DNA from: Pyrinomonadaceae bacterium
GTDB taxonomy: Bacteria > Acidobacteriota > Blastocatellia > Pyrinomonadales > Pyrinomonadaceae
Direction of reading: 5' to 3'
Length of the DNA stretch: 64,000 bases
Assembly (NCBI GenBank): GCA_014380365.1
Contig: JACMJZ010000025.1
Coordinates: 124,001-188,000 of the forward strand
Positions 44,335-53,170 of the stretch are shown piece after piece; within the stretch, counting starts at the first letter, position 1; the number at the start of each line of letters is the position of its first letter. The position numbers and the translations under genes were made by a program. The notes beneath the pieces are model-generated. The model saw only the letters and a list, made by a program, of their open reading frames with translations, was not told where the DNA came from and did not search any database.

Positions 44335-47300
44335 GGCAAGCCTCGCAACGCTTTGATCTGCACCAGCCGATCGCGCGGCTTCATGCTCGTTCGCTTTTCT
44401 TCAAACGCTCCGCAGACTGCCAGGAAGTCGCACCAGGTACACGCGTCCTTGTCCGGAGCGGCGGGGAGAAACGCGTCCGCGAGTGCCTGGCGAATCGCAA
44501 TCAGCACGGAATTGAGTATGGGCAGGTTGTCTTCATCGAGCGGAACAATGCGCTCCTCATAACCTCCATCGGCCGTGCAGTAGTAGAGCCGGCCCGACTC
44601 CACGTGGCCATCGAGCAACTCCTGACACGCGAGCGCGTAAAGCAGAGGTTGCAGGTATCTCCCGCCTCCGACGATGGTGTCCTTTGGCGCACGCGCTTTT
44701 CCTGTTTTGTGATCGGTTACGCGATATCTGTCTCCCTGGCGTTCGACCATGTCGATCGAGCCGCGCAGTTTGAGATCCCCGATAATCGCAACCGGATCGT
44801 CGACGCTGGCCGGATCGGATTCTCTTGGCCCACGATCGCTCAGTCCAAACGACAGCTCAAACTTGTCGGGTATCCATCCTTCATCACTGTCCGCCATGCG
44901 GCGCAACCACTCGCGCAAGTCCACCCGGATGCTGTTGATGCCGTCCTGCCAAACACGCGGAATCGCGGGCGCCAGCCGATCTTCGTAATCACCGGCTAAA
45001 CGACCCAACTCCTGGTCAACTAAATCAAACGCTTTCCCCAAAGAGCCCGTCTCGAGCGGAAGCAGGCCGGCGGCCTTCAACTTCGTCAGGACTTCAAATT
45101 GGGTTTCGTGAAACAACGAACCGCGCGTCAAGGGATCAATCGCTTCGATGGCCGCCGGCTCCTGGCGCAAGTCGAGACGAAGGATCGCGCTCAGAAAGAA
45201 CCGGTAAGGACAACTCGCGTAATTTTGCAATGCCGTTGCTGAAAACGACCGCGCTGAGAATTGATGTTTGGCCAGACTCTGGCGGCCGAGGTCGTCCACG
45301 TCGACCAGCCCATCGTTTGGCGTCCAACGGCGCAGCCAACGACGACTGCGTGCGCGCAAGGCTCGAGCGAGGTGTGTGTTCGCAGTCAGCAGATAGTGCG
45401 CCGCGCCAGTCGCTTCCTCCTTGCTTGACTCAACCAGATTTGCGAGTAACGCCAGGTCATACTCGGCTTCGTCTATTGCCGCTTCCGGACGTTTGGGCGC
45501 AGGCCAGCCCAGACGCGCACGCGTCGTGGATTCCGCTCGCGATGCTATTTCCTCGAAACCGGGCAACTTGCCTTCGGCGGCTCGAAGGGCTTCCAAAGCA
45601 TAGAACGACGGAACTCGCGGTCGCGATTGCTGCACATCAATACGCGGGTAAGAAAGATAAACGCGTTCGCGCGCGGCGCCGACAGCGATGCGCAAGGCGA
45701 GTCGCTCCGCTTCCAGCTGATCGCGTCGCGTCGTCAGCTCGGTGTCCTTGCGTTGGACATCCGGCAGGATCGGATCCTCGACAATCTTCCTCGGAAAAAT
45801 CCTTTCCGCGAGGCCGGGAATAAACACGCTGCGAAACGAAAGCCCGCGCGCAGCGTCCACCGGTCCGATGAAGACGCGGCCATAGCGGCGTTTCGGCGGC
45901 TCCACCCCGAGGTCATGAAGCCGCGCCTCGAGGACGAGCTGCACTTCATAAAGATCAACCGGCCCGACCGAACTCATCGGGTCGAGTTCCGCCAGCGTGG
46001 CCATAACGCCTTCGGGCTGGCGCAGAGCATTCACCGCCAACTCTCGCAGGTGCGCGAGCCACTCGTCCCAGTTTGCCCTGGCGGGAAGATCAGCCAGACG
46101 CTCGATCAGCGGCAACGCGTATTCTTGTAAAGCGTCGAGGTCCCGGATTTGTTTTCTGATCGAACCAACTCGAGCTTCATCTTCCGGCGCCGCTTCTTCC
46201 ATCCGCAGGCGAAACTCATTGGCAAGTCCCTCGAGCCGTCTAATCCAGCGCTCCTTGCCGCCGATGACGGCGGAGTCGACGAGCAGGCGTTCCCAACGGG
46301 CCGGGGCGCGCAACGCTCCATCAACCACCGCGGCGTCTTCAGGTTTTGCAACTGCCGAGGAGCCGACAAGCTCCGTTACCGCCTCGCTTTCCGCCTCCGT
46401 CGCGCCGGCGATTAGCTCGTCGTTTGGCGCGACCCATTTGCTTTCGACGTCTTTGTTCGCTTCGGGCGCCGGCACCTGGCCCAGCGACAAGTACTCAGCA
46501 AAGCGTTTCGCCGATAACCCGTCGGCGGCGCACGCCAGAAGCGCGAGCATGGCGCGGCCGGCCGGATCAGGCGCCGTTGTGCCGCGAACGAAATACGCCG
46601 GAATCTCGGCTCGACTGAAAGCTTCTTCCAGGTGTGATCGGTATTCCCCGGGAGAGTTGAGCAGCACCGCCATTTGATCGAAGGGCACGCCTTCAGCCGC
46701 CTGGGCCTGAATGCTTCTGACGATCTCAACGCATTCGCGCGGTTCGCCCGGCCAGTTCTGAATTGTCACGCTGGCGTCGAGCGGAGTAACCGGCGGCGCG
46801 GAGTTTTCGAAAAGATGTTGCTTGGCGAAGGAGAGAGAGGTTGAACTTGCGTCGTGGTCGCCCGCCGCGTGGTTTCGCTTACAACCCAGCGCGGCTTCAA
46901 ACGCCGCAATCGTCCGTTCGTCACCCTTCGGCATTGTTGCCAACACACGCGGAGATGGCGCCGCCAATTCCTGAATCAACCTGGTTTCCAACCGGCTGCG
47001 CGTGGCAACGTCGAGGAACAAGATCGGAAGCCCAACGTAGGGAGTGTTCTCTGGCGAGTTGATCGAATCAATTGCCGCTCTGAACAAAGCAGCGCGGTCG
47101 TTGAGTTTTGATTCCTGTAGCTGCTGCTCGACAAGGTTCGCAATCGCAGCCAGATCTTTGCCACCGCGTTCCAATCGCGCGATTGAGTCGACATCGACTT
47201 CATTCATGCGCAGCTCTTCGAGTGTCCTGGCAACTGCCACCGGAAAGCCCGGTCGAGTCGCCACCGGTTCGAAGTAACTCAGCTTTCCTTCCGATTGCAG

Positions 47301-47606
47301 CGAATGAATCGCGCGGGCCACTACGGCAGTGAAAGAAAGATTGCTGGCGGGCGCACGCCCCGAATCAGCCAGCGCATGTTGCGCGAGCCGTGCCGCCAGA
47401 ACATTCAACGTGAACCGCTTCATGCCAAACCATGAGCCCGTCGAATTCACCACGCTCATCTGAAGATCTGAAGCAGCTTCAGCGGAATGAGCAAGAACCA
47501 AAACTTCAGTGTCCGGGGAATAAGCCTGTATCCATTCGCGCGCCACTTGCACGCGCCGCCCCGCGTCACTGAAAACGTCGATTCTGCTCTCCGATACTTT
47601 GCTCAT
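44331..47606 (-). CDS. addB: AddB-like nuclease subunit
   Basis: A 1091-residue partner of AddA. The N-terminal region has the helicase-like fold but no P-loop: where AddB proteins usually carry GxxGxGKT there is VFSDAGRRVQVA. The C-terminal nuclease has RGSIDMVE and VTDHKTGKA (the D...DxK active site), with GRYLQPLLYALACQ after it. Cysteines in NYASCPYRF and in CTWCDFLAVCG would form the Fe-S staple typical of AddB nucleases. It starts at ATG 47606 and its stop overlaps the addA start. It probably supports end recognition and cutting of one strand during recombinational repair. Confidence 0.85.
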   Translation of the reverse strand: MSKVSESRIDVFSDAGRRVQVAREWIQAYSPDTEVLVLAHSAEAASDLQMSVVNSTGSWFGMKRFTLNVLAARLAQHALADSGRAPASNLSFTAVVARAIHSLQSEGKLSYFEPVATRPGFPVAVARTLEELRMNEVDVDSIARLERGGKDLAAIANLVEQQLQESKLNDRAALFRAAIDSINSPENTPYVGLPILFLDVATRSRLETRLIQELAAPSPRVLATMPKGDERTIAAFEAALGCKRNHAAGDHDASSTSLSFAKQHLFENSAPPVTPLDASVTIQNWPGEPRECVEIVRSIQAQAAEGVPFDQMAVLLNSPGEYRSHLEEAFSRAEIPAYFVRGTTAPDPAGRAMLALLACAADGLSAKRFAEYLSLGQVPAPEANKDVESKWVAPNDELIAGATEAESEAVTELVGSSAVAKPEDAAVVDGALRAPARWERLLVDSAVIGGKERWIRRLEGLANEFRLRMEEAAPEDEARVGSIRKQIRDLDALQEYALPLIERLADLPARANWDEWLAHLRELAVNALRQPEGVMATLAELDPMSSVGPVDLYEVQLVLEARLHDLGVEPPKRRYGRVFIGPVDAARGLSFRSVFIPGLAERIFPRKIVEDPILPDVQRKDTELTTRRDQLEAERLALRIAVGAARERVYLSYPRIDVQQSRPRVPSFYALEALRAAEGKLPGFEEIASRAESTTRARLGWPAPKRPEAAIDEAEYDLALLANLVESSKEEATGAAHYLLTANTHLARALRARSRRWLRRWTPNDGLVDVDDLGRQSLAKHQFSARSFSATALQNYASCPYRFFLSAILRLDLRQEPAAIEAIDPLTRGSLFHETQFEVLTKLKAAGLLPLETGSLGKAFDLVDQELGRLAGDYEDRLAPAIPRVWQDGINSIRVDLREWLRRMADSDEGWIPDKFELSFGLSDRGPRESDPASVDDPVAIIGDLKLRGSIDMVERQGDRYRVTDHKTGKARAPKDTIVGGGRYLQPLLYALACQELLDGHVESGRLYYCTADGGYEERIVPLDEDNLPILNSVLIAIRQALADAFLPAAPDKDACTWCDFLAVCGAFEEKRTSMKPRDRLVQIKALRGLP

Positions 47607-47671
47607 GAGAATTTCGAGTTCTTCAAAGGGTGGTTCATTCTATCTTCAATCAACTCGTTCATGGCGGAGAC

Positions 47672-47804
47672 TCCGCACGTTCACGATGCCGGCTCGCGAT
47701 TGCCACCGCCCGCGCGCCCTTACAGTTTTGGAAACCGGGAATTGGCGTGGTGCGGGCGAGCCGGCTCCGACGATACCAATGCCGATGATCTTTCCGTCCG
47801 TCAT
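47672..47804 (-). pseudogene. remnant of a Gfo/Idh/MocA gene start
   Basis: From ATG 47804 the minus strand reads MTDGKIIGIGIVGAG, then after a one-base shift LARTTPIPGFQNCKGARAV and AIASRHRERAE. This matches codons 1-45 of the intact oxidoreductase starting at 40265, with close DNA similarity, and the bases before both ATGs are also alike (to about 47848). After about 47672 the similarity ends. No catalytic domain follows. Confidence 0.85.
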
Positions 47805-47843
47805 CTTGGTTTACTTCTTCCTGTCGCGAAGAATTTTCCGAGA

Positions 47844-48635
47844 TTATATGACCGGCAGACCCTCCGGGCTGGAGATAGTTCTGAGATATTCTGAGATCAC
47901 CATGCTGGGCTCTCCGTCTTCACGTAGCCGGCCTCCTTCTATGAGAAGTGCGCGTCCGCATAGTTGTTGAACAGACGTCAAATCGTGGCTGACATAGAAC
48001 ACAGTCCTTCCGCCGCGACTAACTTCTCTCATCTTCTCAAGACACTTTTCGCGAAAGGCGGCATCGCCCACAGCCAGGACTTCATCAAGGATCAATATCT
48101 CCGGTTCGAAGTGTGCGGCGACTGCGAAGGCCAGCCGCACGTACATGCCTGAAGAATAGTATTTGACAGGGGTCTCGATAAATCTTTCGACTTCAGCGAA
48201 GGCGACGATCTCGTCAAAATTGCGCTTAATTTCTTCACGTCTCATTCCAATGATTGCGCCATTGAGATAAACATTCTCCCGACCCGTAAGTTCGGGATGA
48301 AAACCCGTGCCGATTTCCAGAAGGCTGCCTACCCGACCAAAGATGTCTGCTTCGCCGGTTGTCGGTTTGATAATCCGAGAAAGAATCTTCAGCAACGTAG
48401 ACTTGCCGGCGCCGTTGCGCCCGATAATGCCCACGACTTCGCCGGGCAATACTTCAAAGCTGACGTCCTTAAGCACCCAAAGAAGCTCATCATTGCCCTT
48501 TGTGTTCCCGTTGTGGCGACGAAAGGAAGACTTCGCGGCTTTGACGACAGCGTCACCCAGCGTGGGATTCATGCGGGAGAAGCCGCGAACCCGGTACTGC
48601 TTGCCCAGCTTTCTGACTTGAAGAATGGGTTGCAT
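47844..48635 (-). CDS. wzt: polysaccharide ABC exporter, ATP-binding protein
   Basis: A 263-residue ATPase of the Wzt/TagH/KpsT type. Walker A GIIGRNGAGKSTLLKIL, a LLEIGTGFHPELTGRENVYL segment typical of polysaccharide exporters, signature YSSGMYVRLAFAVA, Walker B EILILDEVLAVGD and the switch histidine VSHD are present. There is no C-terminal carbohydrate-binding domain such as Wzt of O9a-type systems has, so the exporter probably does not recognise a terminal cap through this subunit. The permease gene lies 7 bases upstream, giving a tight operon with the glycosyltransferase. Confidence 0.93.
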   Translation of the reverse strand: MQPILQVRKLGKQYRVRGFSRMNPTLGDAVVKAAKSSFRRHNGNTKGNDELLWVLKDVSFEVLPGEVVGIIGRNGAGKSTLLKILSRIIKPTTGEADIFGRVGSLLEIGTGFHPELTGRENVYLNGAIIGMRREEIKRNFDEIVAFAEVERFIETPVKYYSSGMYVRLAFAVAAHFEPEILILDEVLAVGDAAFREKCLEKMREVSRGGRTVFYVSHDLTSVQQLCGRALLIEGGRLREDGEPSMVISEYLRTISSPEGLPVI

Positions 48636-48641
48636 TGGTAA

Positions 48642-49520
48642 TTAGAGAATGTCTATCAGATGCTCTTCCCAGCGACAGAAGACGTAGATGAAGTAAGCGA
48701 ACAAGACAACGGTCACCACCGCCGAAATGGCCAGGCCCGTCCAGTCAAACGGAAGGCCAAATAGAGAAGCGCGGAACGCTTCCAGCATTCCTGATATCGG
48801 ATTGAGTGAATAAATAGGCCTCCATCGAATGGGTACCAGACTCGACGGGTAGATGACTGGTGAAATGAACATCCATAGCTGAATAAGCACGGGCAGCAGA
48901 GTGCCAATGTCACGATACTTAACGTTCAAAACTGAAAACCACCAGCTGATGGCAAGGCTAAACAGCGCCATCTCCGCTACCAGCAAGGGCAACAGTAAAA
49001 TGCCGGACGTCACGCTGACGCCGTAGCCGAGCATCAATCCGATTAGGACGACCGACGCCACGATAAAGTCGACCAATCGCACGCCTACGATGGCCGCGGG
49101 AATAATCAAACGCGGAAAATAAACCTTGGTAATAATGTAGCTGTTGCTAGTCAAGCTATAGGTGCTGGTTGAAACAGAGTTTGAGAAAAACATCCACGGC
49201 AGGAGCCCCGCATAAGCGAAGAGCGGATAGGGCAAGCCATCAGAGGGAACCCGCACCAGCATGCTCAAAAAAACCGTGAAGACAATTGTGGTCAAGAGCG
49301 GCTGCAAAATTACCCACCCTGCTCCCAAGAGAGTCTGCCGGTATCTGACTTTGAGATCGCGCCAGATCAGGAAGTAGAGCAATTCGCGGTGCGCCCACGC
49401 GTCTTTTAGTTGAGAAATAACGGGCGACTGGCTGGCCCTGATCTTGATTGCGGGTTTCCTCGGAAAGCGGGAAAGAGAGGGGGCGGGAACTTTCGGCATT
49501 GTCACATCTCTCATTTCCAT
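48642..49520 (-). CDS. wzm: polysaccharide ABC exporter, permease
   Basis: A 292-residue inner-membrane protein of the ABC-2 type. A basic N-terminal tail and amphipathic helix (RELLYFLIWRDLKVRYRQTLLG) precede about six membrane segments, including ILQPLLTTIVFTVFLSML, PLFAYAGLLPWMFFSNSV and VSGILLLPLLVAEMALF-like stretches. The WMFISPVIYP and LNPISGMLEAFR motifs are typical of Wzm/TagG permeases. It forms the channel for an undecaprenyl-linked glycan. Start choice is uncertain among ATG 49520, 49514 and 49499; none has a strong ribosome binding site. Confidence 0.92.
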   Translation of the reverse strand: MEMRDVTMPKVPAPSLSRFPRKPAIKIRASQSPVISQLKDAWAHRELLYFLIWRDLKVRYRQTLLGAGWVILQPLLTTIVFTVFLSMLVRVPSDGLPYPLFAYAGLLPWMFFSNSVSTSTYSLTSNSYIITKVYFPRLIIPAAIVGVRLVDFIVASVVLIGLMLGYGVSVTSGILLLPLLVAEMALFSLAISWWFSVLNVKYRDIGTLLPVLIQLWMFISPVIYPSSLVPIRWRPIYSLNPISGMLEAFRASLFGLPFDWTGLAISAVVTVVLFAYFIYVFCRWEEHLIDIL

Positions 49521-49578
49521 CTTTCGTTTGACTCTGGATACGGATGAAGGCAATCAAAGCTGGATTCGACGACTCGCT

Positions 49579-51048
49579 TCAGTGAGGGTCTCCTGATGGC
49601 AATCGATCGACTGCAAACGCAGGGACCTCTTGCGAAGCGCGCGCAGAAGGCACGAGACGTCTCATCCTGGAAACGAGCAGTCGAAAAACCTGACACGGGA
49701 AAAGCAGAGCTCCTGTCAGCAGTCTCAATAAAGAAACCCGCGAATTATAGAACTCCCGTTGCTGCGATGACTCAGAGAAAAGTTGATGGTACAAATGGGA
49801 CAGGTCGTCCACCGTTCGACGAAGCGTGAAACGGTCGAGCATCAGTTTCCGCCCGGCGTGTCCCAGAGCCCGCGCACGTTCGGGATCGCGCAGTAGCTGA
49901 GTAATGCCGCGGGCCAAATCGGATGGATCCGACGGATTAACCAGAATCCCGGTTTCTCCGTCTCGCACCGCGTCAACCATCCCTCCCACCCGAGTCGCTA
50001 CCATCGGACATCCGATCATCAGGGCTTCGATGGTGCCGCCAAGGTTTTCGTTCAAGGAAGCGTGGACCGCCACGCTGGCTTCGCGCAGGATTCTGTTCGC
50101 GTCGGCTCGGTATCCGGTAAAGATAACACTCGATTGAAGACCCATGCTCAGAACCAGGTCTTTAACTTCCTGCATGTGCTCGTCACCCTCAGGTCCCCAG
50201 CCAGTACCCACCAGCAGAAATTTCGCGTTTGGAAACTCGGTCAGCACCTCAGGAGCTGCTTTGACCAGGTCTTCATGTCCTTTGTGTCCGCGTCCATGCA
50301 CTTCTGGAGGTATCCAATCTGAAGTCCCCATGCGGTGATAGAAATAAGCAACCTTGCAGATGAGGGGTGTATCCTGCGGCCAGCCGAATTGGCGCCGTAT
50401 CTCCGCCGGCGATACGCGGTCGGGATCGAAGTTTCGCTGGTCGGGTGCGTAGTAGATAATCGGCGCCAGCCCTCCTTCGCGAATACCAATCTCCCGGCAT
50501 AAGTCTAAGACAGCCAGGCAAGAAGGGATTAGCTTCGTTTCCATCCAGTAAGTTGCGCGTTCCAGGTCGCGCGACAATCGCGCCTGCAAATGGAAGGGAC
50601 TGGCGATCATCGCCAGCCGCACCGGCACATCCGCCAGCCATGCGGCAGGGCGCGCGGTAATCGTCGTCGCAAATACATGGCTCTGTACTATGTCGAAGCG
50701 CTCGCGTCTGAAGAAACGCGCCAATCTCAAAACAGAAAAAGGAAGACGTAAGATCGCGCGAGCCGAGGCCGCACCCGTTGCGAAATGGGTGACATGATAG
50801 GGAATGTTCTCGGACCGAAGCTTGTCGATGAGTTTACCCTGCTCTGCCGAAACAACGGCGGCAACTTCGTAACCATATTTGTCGCGAAGGTCGCGCAACT
50901 GCTCGAACATCCAGGTTGCGCCCTCGGATGAACACACCACGTGACAGACCTTGTGCGGTCGAACACTCTGATTCGAGTCGTTGCGAGGCCGACTTCGACT
51001 CTTCGCGTCCGGGTTCCAGGTCTTGGGTTGTTGGCGTTCAGTTTCCAC
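49579..51048 (-). CDS. family 4-type glycosyltransferase
   Basis: A 489-residue GT-B fold glycosyltransferase. The acceptor domain (about residues 33-220) shows CHVVCSSEGATWMFEQLRDL and a QSHVFATTITARPAAWLA helix. The donor domain shows KFLLVGTGWGPEGDEHM, VIFTGYRADANRIL and the ExxxxxxxE signature ENLGGTIEALMIGCPMVATRVGG (about 355-377). A membrane-associated basic segment lies near the C-terminus (LLTGALLFPCQVFRLLVSRMRR). It is the first gene of the glycosyltransferase-wzm-wzt operon, 58 bases before wzm, and is transcribed away from the next glycosyltransferase gene. Confidence 0.88.
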   Translation of the reverse strand: METERQQPKTWNPDAKSRSRPRNDSNQSVRPHKVCHVVCSSEGATWMFEQLRDLRDKYGYEVAAVVSAEQGKLIDKLRSENIPYHVTHFATGAASARAILRLPFSVLRLARFFRRERFDIVQSHVFATTITARPAAWLADVPVRLAMIASPFHLQARLSRDLERATYWMETKLIPSCLAVLDLCREIGIREGGLAPIIYYAPDQRNFDPDRVSPAEIRRQFGWPQDTPLICKVAYFYHRMGTSDWIPPEVHGRGHKGHEDLVKAAPEVLTEFPNAKFLLVGTGWGPEGDEHMQEVKDLVLSMGLQSSVIFTGYRADANRILREASVAVHASLNENLGGTIEALMIGCPMVATRVGGMVDAVRDGETGILVNPSDPSDLARGITQLLRDPERARALGHAGRKLMLDRFTLRRTVDDLSHLYHQLFSESSQQREFYNSRVSLLRLLTGALLFPCQVFRLLVSRMRRLVPSARASQEVPAFAVDRLPSGDPH

Positions 51049-51220
51049 TGGCTGTGATCACCGGAGTATTGCCTAACAAGATTTCGAATGGCGACGATAG
51101 TTGAATAGTAGCCATCCAATGCTAAAGCCACAACTCGAAAGCCCGTTGTTGTTTTCCCCCCCGCCTTATGCCATCCTCACGTAACAACGACAAAAAATCT
51201 GGGTGCAAACGAATCAAAAA

Positions 51221-52378
51221 ATGAATTTTCTCGAGAAGCTACGCTTCACCCGAGCGCCTGAAGCTAACCTGCTCATACTTGACGACATCTTTCCCCACTT
51301 GCTGTCTGCGTTCAGAATTGCCGAATTCAACGCTTACCTCGCGAGATATGAAAAAGCTTTCGCCTACTCAACCGGGACGGCATTTCCGTTTGTCGGCGAG
51401 CACCGAAGTTTTCGCGAGGTGCGTGATGAGTATCTGAATGTCTATCCGGAATTCGAAGGACGTGTGTTTCCTTTTGGCCGTAAGCTCCCAAAGGCCGAGC
51501 TAATTTGTTTCGTGTTCCTCAATAACGCGGGTTATTTCATGAATGTGCTGGAGACATCAAAGACGCCATTCGTTTTTACACTCTATCCCGGGTTCAGACT
51601 TCACCAACCGGACTCGGACGCGTTACTGCGCAAGGTATGTTCTTTGCCTAATCTTGCGAAAGTGATAACGACGCAGAGAGTCTCTCATGAATACCTCCTC
51701 GATTTTCTGGAACCTCAGAGAATCGAGTTTATTTACGGGGGAGTGTTTCCTTCCGATCGATTGGTGAAGCCCGGCGTGGTGCGAAAATATTACCAGAAAG
51801 ACAAGGGCACGTTTGATATCTGTTTCGTCGCTTTTAAGTATATGCCCCAGGGCAAAGATAAAGGATATGACGTCTTTGTGAAGGTGGCGCGCGAACTCTG
51901 CAAGTTACACGACGATATCTTTTTTCACGTGGTCGGACCGTTTGACAGGGTAGACGTAGACGTTAGCGATCTCAGAGGAAGGATAAGGTTTTACGGGATA
52001 AAGCAAACGGAATTCTTTCCACAGTTCTATGCGGGCATGGACTTAATCCTGGCGCCTACCGTTCCCTTCGTGCTCCGTCCCGGCGCCTTCGACGGGTTCC
52101 CAACCGGTTGTTGTGTTGAGGCGGGGTTATGTGGCGTTGCGGTTTTCTGCACCGACCCACTCGAACTGAATGTTGCTTTTGAAGACGGCGAGGAAATCGT
52201 TATTGTTCCTCGGGACGTTGAAGGAATTTGTCAGTTAATTGAAAAACATTACCGAGACTATGACAGCCTGGTTCAACTTGCTCGCCGTGGCCAGAAAGCA
52301 TTCGAACTGACTTTCGGCCTCGACGCTCAATTGGAAAATAGGTTCAAGGTTTTGGACGAATACTTGCCGACAGCGTGA
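51221..52378 (+). CDS. glycosyltransferase-like protein (GT-B)
   Basis: A 385-residue soluble protein with GT-B features. The N-terminal domain contains FVFTLYPGFRLH and a VITTQRVSHEYLL segment; the C-terminal domain has DICFVAFKYMPQGKDKGYDV, HVVGPFDRVDVDV and RIRFYGIKQTEFFPQFYAGM. A late region (PTGCCVEAGLCGVAVFCTD) takes the place of the usual acidic donor motif. The closest resemblance I see is to family 4, but it is diverged. ATG 51221 is preferred to GTG 51203; neither has a strong ribosome binding site. The acetyltransferase gene follows on the same strand. Confidence 0.75.
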   Translation: MNFLEKLRFTRAPEANLLILDDIFPHLLSAFRIAEFNAYLARYEKAFAYSTGTAFPFVGEHRSFREVRDEYLNVYPEFEGRVFPFGRKLPKAELICFVFLNNAGYFMNVLETSKTPFVFTLYPGFRLHQPDSDALLRKVCSLPNLAKVITTQRVSHEYLLDFLEPQRIEFIYGGVFPSDRLVKPGVVRKYYQKDKGTFDICFVAFKYMPQGKDKGYDVFVKVARELCKLHDDIFFHVVGPFDRVDVDVSDLRGRIRFYGIKQTEFFPQFYAGMDLILAPTVPFVLRPGAFDGFPTGCCVEAGLCGVAVFCTDPLELNVAFEDGEEIVIVPRDVEGICQLIEKHYRDYDSLVQLARRGQKAFELTFGLDAQLENRFKVLDEYLPTA

Positions 52379-52446
52379 CATCGGCGTGGTCATGGTCACG
52401 CGCAAGCGCTGACAACAACGGTTCGCGTTGTCCTTGTAAATCTACA

Positions 52447-53103
52447 ATGCAAACGAAACTTGTCCTCTGGGGTGCATCGAGTCATGCAAGTGTAATTGCT
52501 GACATCGTTCGCCTGAGAGGCGACTATGAGATAGTAGGGTTTCTTGACGACATCAGTGTCCATCGACACAACACTGAGTTCTGCGGCGCCATGATTCTGG
52601 GAGGTGCTGAGCAGCTGGACACACTCAAGGGTCATGATGTGAGCCACCTGCTGATGGCTTTTGGAGCTAACCGAGCGCGATTAAGGGCCGCCCGATTGGC
52701 TCGCCTAAAGGGTTACGCTTTAGCCACGGCTATCCACCCAATGACCGCGATTGCTGCCGGTGTGGAGGTGGGAGAGGGAACGGTGATAATGGCCGGAGCG
52801 GTCGTCAACGCTGGCGTCAGGATCGGAGAAAACGCGATCATCAATTCTTCGGCGATCGTCGAACATGAGTGTGTGATTCAGGACGGCGTTCACGTTAGCG
52901 CCGGCGCGCGACTCGGGGGAAACGTTACGGTAGGTCCGGCAACTACCATCGAAATCGGAGCCATCGTCGGGGCGCGTGTAATCATCGGTGCTGATTCGGT
53001 GATAGGAGCTGGGGCAGTCGTCCTGAGGGACATTCCGGATGGCGTGCTCGCTTATGGAATCCCGGCCCGGGTCATAAGAAAAACCAAGCCTGATGATGGA
53101 TAA
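52447..53103 (+). CDS. NeuD/PglD-type sugar O- or N-acyltransferase
   Basis: A 218-residue left-handed beta-helix acyltransferase with an N-terminal Rossmann-like domain. It begins KLVLWGASSHASVIADIVR, as in the NeuD/PglD family, and continues with hexapeptide repeats from about residue 95 (VGEGTVIMAGAVVNAGVRIG, ENAIINSSAIVEHE, IEIGAIVGARVIIG). The catalytic histidine of the family would be in SAIVEHEC. It transfers an acetyl group from acetyl-CoA to an amino- or keto-sugar intermediate. The start at 52447 gives the family-standard N-terminus; the longer frame from 52375 does not. Confidence 0.9.
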   Translation: MQTKLVLWGASSHASVIADIVRLRGDYEIVGFLDDISVHRHNTEFCGAMILGGAEQLDTLKGHDVSHLLMAFGANRARLRAARLARLKGYALATAIHPMTAIAAGVEVGEGTVIMAGAVVNAGVRIGENAIINSSAIVEHECVIQDGVHVSAGARLGGNVTVGPATTIEIGAIVGARVIIGADSVIGAGAVVLRDIPDGVLAYGIPARVIRKTKPDDG

Positions 53104-53170
53104 GGCCGGGCGGGCGAGAGATAACACTCACTCTCTCTAGTCCGCGCATCGAACACTCGAATATTGCCGA

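Noticed and set aside
43627-44562. Plus-strand open frame of 311 codons
   Set aside because: Lies antisense to addA and the end of addB, both of which carry complete diagnostic motifs.
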